Assembly: GCA_000333855.2 (NCBI GenBank) | Contig: CM007340.1 | Coordinates: 494,110 to 558,109 of the forward strand | Origin: Endotrypanum monterogeii | Taxonomy: Eukaryota > Euglenozoa > Kinetoplastea > Trypanosomatida > Trypanosomatidae | Reading direction: 5' to 3' | Length of the DNA stretch: 64,000 nucleotides | Shown: piece by piece, positions 62,601 through 64,000 of the stretch | How positions within the stretch are numbered: position 1 is the first letter of the stretch | How the letters are laid out: every line of letters begins with the position of its first letter | Program-made: the position numbers and the translations under genes | The notes under the pieces: model-generated | Told to the model about the DNA's origin: nothing | Database searches by the model: none | The model's input: only the letters and a program-made list of their open reading frames with translations

Positions 62601-64000
62601 TCCCGTTTCTGATGTTGCACATCGGCCTCTGATGTTCGATCTTCCTACTGGTATGCTGTGTGTATGTGTGTGTGTCTGTGTAAGGTGTGTGTGAGGTGGG
62701 GGTAACACATCCTTCTCTTCCCCCCCTCTCCCTCCCCCCTTTTGTTTTGTTTTGCCCCTCCCGCTCATGCTCTGTCCAAATCTTGAAGTGCAATTTTTCA
62801 CCTTTCTCCCTCCCCCCCTCCGTTTCGACTGCCTCGGTTCTCTTGCCACAGATGCAGAAAAAAGAAATAATTCTGAGGGAGGCTGTAGGGTAGGGGATTT
62901 GAGCACAGGACGTGAGGGGGGAGAGGAGGAGCAGTAGGGCGTTGCACGGAAGGGGTGGAAGAGGGGGGGAGGAGGTTCGGCGATCGATGTGGGAGAGGGG
63001 TAACGACGACAACATGGAGAAATTAATGCGCAACACTACCACAGGTATGTCAACCCGCCTCTTGCATTTTGGGTGCAGCTTTTGGGCGATGAGTACAAGC
63101 TATGCCTCGATGCTGCGAGGGGGTGATTGCGTAGCCCCACACGGAACAGGATGGGTCCGAAAGGGGAGGAGGAGCGAGAGGGTGCAGCGCAAGCTCCCTC
63201 TTCTGCCCGAAATGGAAAAAAAATATATATGAAGCGAGCGAGAAGCGTGGAGAGAGGAGGTCTCTGCCGGTGCGTGTTTGACGGGGAAAATTAAATTGTA
63301 CGCACGCAACACAGGCGACATGTATCTAAATGTAATGGAGCACCACGTCCTTCACAAAGGCAGCATGAGTAAAAAAAAAAATGGAGACTGAGAACAGCTG
63401 ACAAGCGTCCCATTACCCGTTCCCTGCCTCCTTTCCCCGTTTCTTTCTTCTACGCGTGCTCCTCTTTCTCCATGTTCCTCATCATCTTTTCGTTCCTCTC
63501 CCCCCCAAAAAAAGAAAAAATCGAAGAAAAATGAGGAATCAAGGGAAGTATACCTCAGCTGTTGTGGGTGTAAAGAAGGGGAAAAGGAAAGGAAAGGAGA
63601 GAGGGCGGCGGTCTCCTTACCCCCACCCCCCACACACACACACACACACACTTTGTCGCCACCGCCTCAGCCGTCGTGCTCTCGATTCTGGAGTCTCTGC
63701 ATCCATCTGTGTATCTTTACACGTGTGAGGACCGCTAAGCGGCCACCATATCGATGGATGAAAGCAAGTCTCGTTAATTGCCTCGGGACTGTGATGCGTA
63801 GCGACACCCTGAATCAAGCCAACGGCGAAAAAAAAAAACGTGCAGGGGTTATTCATGCCAAGCAGTTACATCCATTGTGGTGGGGTGTCGCGTGCCACAT
63901 GACTCTATCACCGTTTTTTTTTTGTGTGTGTGTATCGATGCGGTGGTCGCGTTGCTTGCTTCGGTTTGGCAGATATCTCGTGGAGGGAACGCTAGGTGCA
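59619..64000. other. intergenic region, no gene seen
   Basis: About 4.4 kb up to the window end with no supportable gene on either strand. It holds (CA)n at 59627-59669, 60090-60120 and 63632-63650, (GT)n at about 61418-61434, TA-rich runs at about 61062-61090, and many C/T and A/G tracts. The stretch at 62860-63250 is purine-rich and less repetitive but shows no coding pattern I trust. Confidence 0.55.
59627..59669. repeat. (AC)n microsatellite in the SMP-1 3' UTR
   Basis: Uninterrupted AC run of about 43 bases starting nine bases after the SMP-1 stop codon, so it lies in the 3' UTR. Confidence 0.95.

Noticed and set aside
61991..62632. 213-codon + strand frame near the right end
   Set aside because: Dominated by poly-Phe and Pro/Ser from T and C tracts; overlaps similarly open frames on the other strand.
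1291..64000. tRNA, snRNA or rRNA genes and a strand-switch region
   Set aside because: No cloverleaf-type sequence with A/B boxes or conserved rRNA segment was recognised by eye, and all genes are on one strand; a tRNAscan/Infernal run would be decisive.

Overview
The window looks like part of one directional gene cluster from a trypanosomatid, most likely Leishmania or a close relative; I cannot name the species. Every gene I can support is intron-poor and on the + strand. Genes are separated by long intergenic stretches rich in pyrimidine tracts, (CA/GT)n, (TA)n and homopolymers. Most genes have a polypyrimidine tract ending in AG upstream of the ATG, as expected for spliced-leader trans-splicing. 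The 130-residue protein at 59226-59618 closely matches my recollection of Leishmania SMP-1.

Layout. (1) 1-22511: four large calpain-like proteins (the first cut by the window edge). The catalytic Cys is Ser in all three where that position is visible. The catalytic His is kept in two, Tyr in one and a non-His (probably Met) in one. (2) 23612-27317: two small calpain-related proteins (SKCRP/SMP type) with N-myristoylation-type starts. (3) 29916-38087: a 2723-residue Raptor orthologue (TORC1 scaffold) sitting inside the calpain array. (4) 39303-52043: four further SKCRP-like proteins, one of them a 904-residue giant with a C-terminal array of 20 five-residue repeats. (5) 56158-57015: a NAP/SET-type histone chaperone. 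(6) 59226-59618: SMP-1. (7) 59619-64000: no gene seen.

Non-genic content. A dispersed GC-rich repeat of about 0.53 kb occurs four times (one on the - strand, three on +). The copies are nearly identical but mosaic in their diagnostic differences. One copy appears twice around a 10-N gap, and a second 10-N gap also has the same sequence on both sides; both look like unmerged contig ends. Several intergenic regions hold TA-cored palindromes and C-rich arrays.

How the genes fit together. The array encodes membrane-anchored (acylated), apparently protease-dead calpain-fold proteins that diversified from one N-terminal domain, best recognised by a Trp-x-Phe/Tyr-x-Asn-Asp core. In kinetoplastids such proteins are associated with the flagellar and plasma membrane and the cytoskeleton. 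Raptor and the histone chaperone are unrelated in function and are presumably only co-transcribed. The most unusual points are the frame break or possible cis-intron in the calpain gene at 19216-22511, the serine-for-cysteine pseudoprotease series, the pentapeptide-repeat protein, and the mosaic dispersed repeat.
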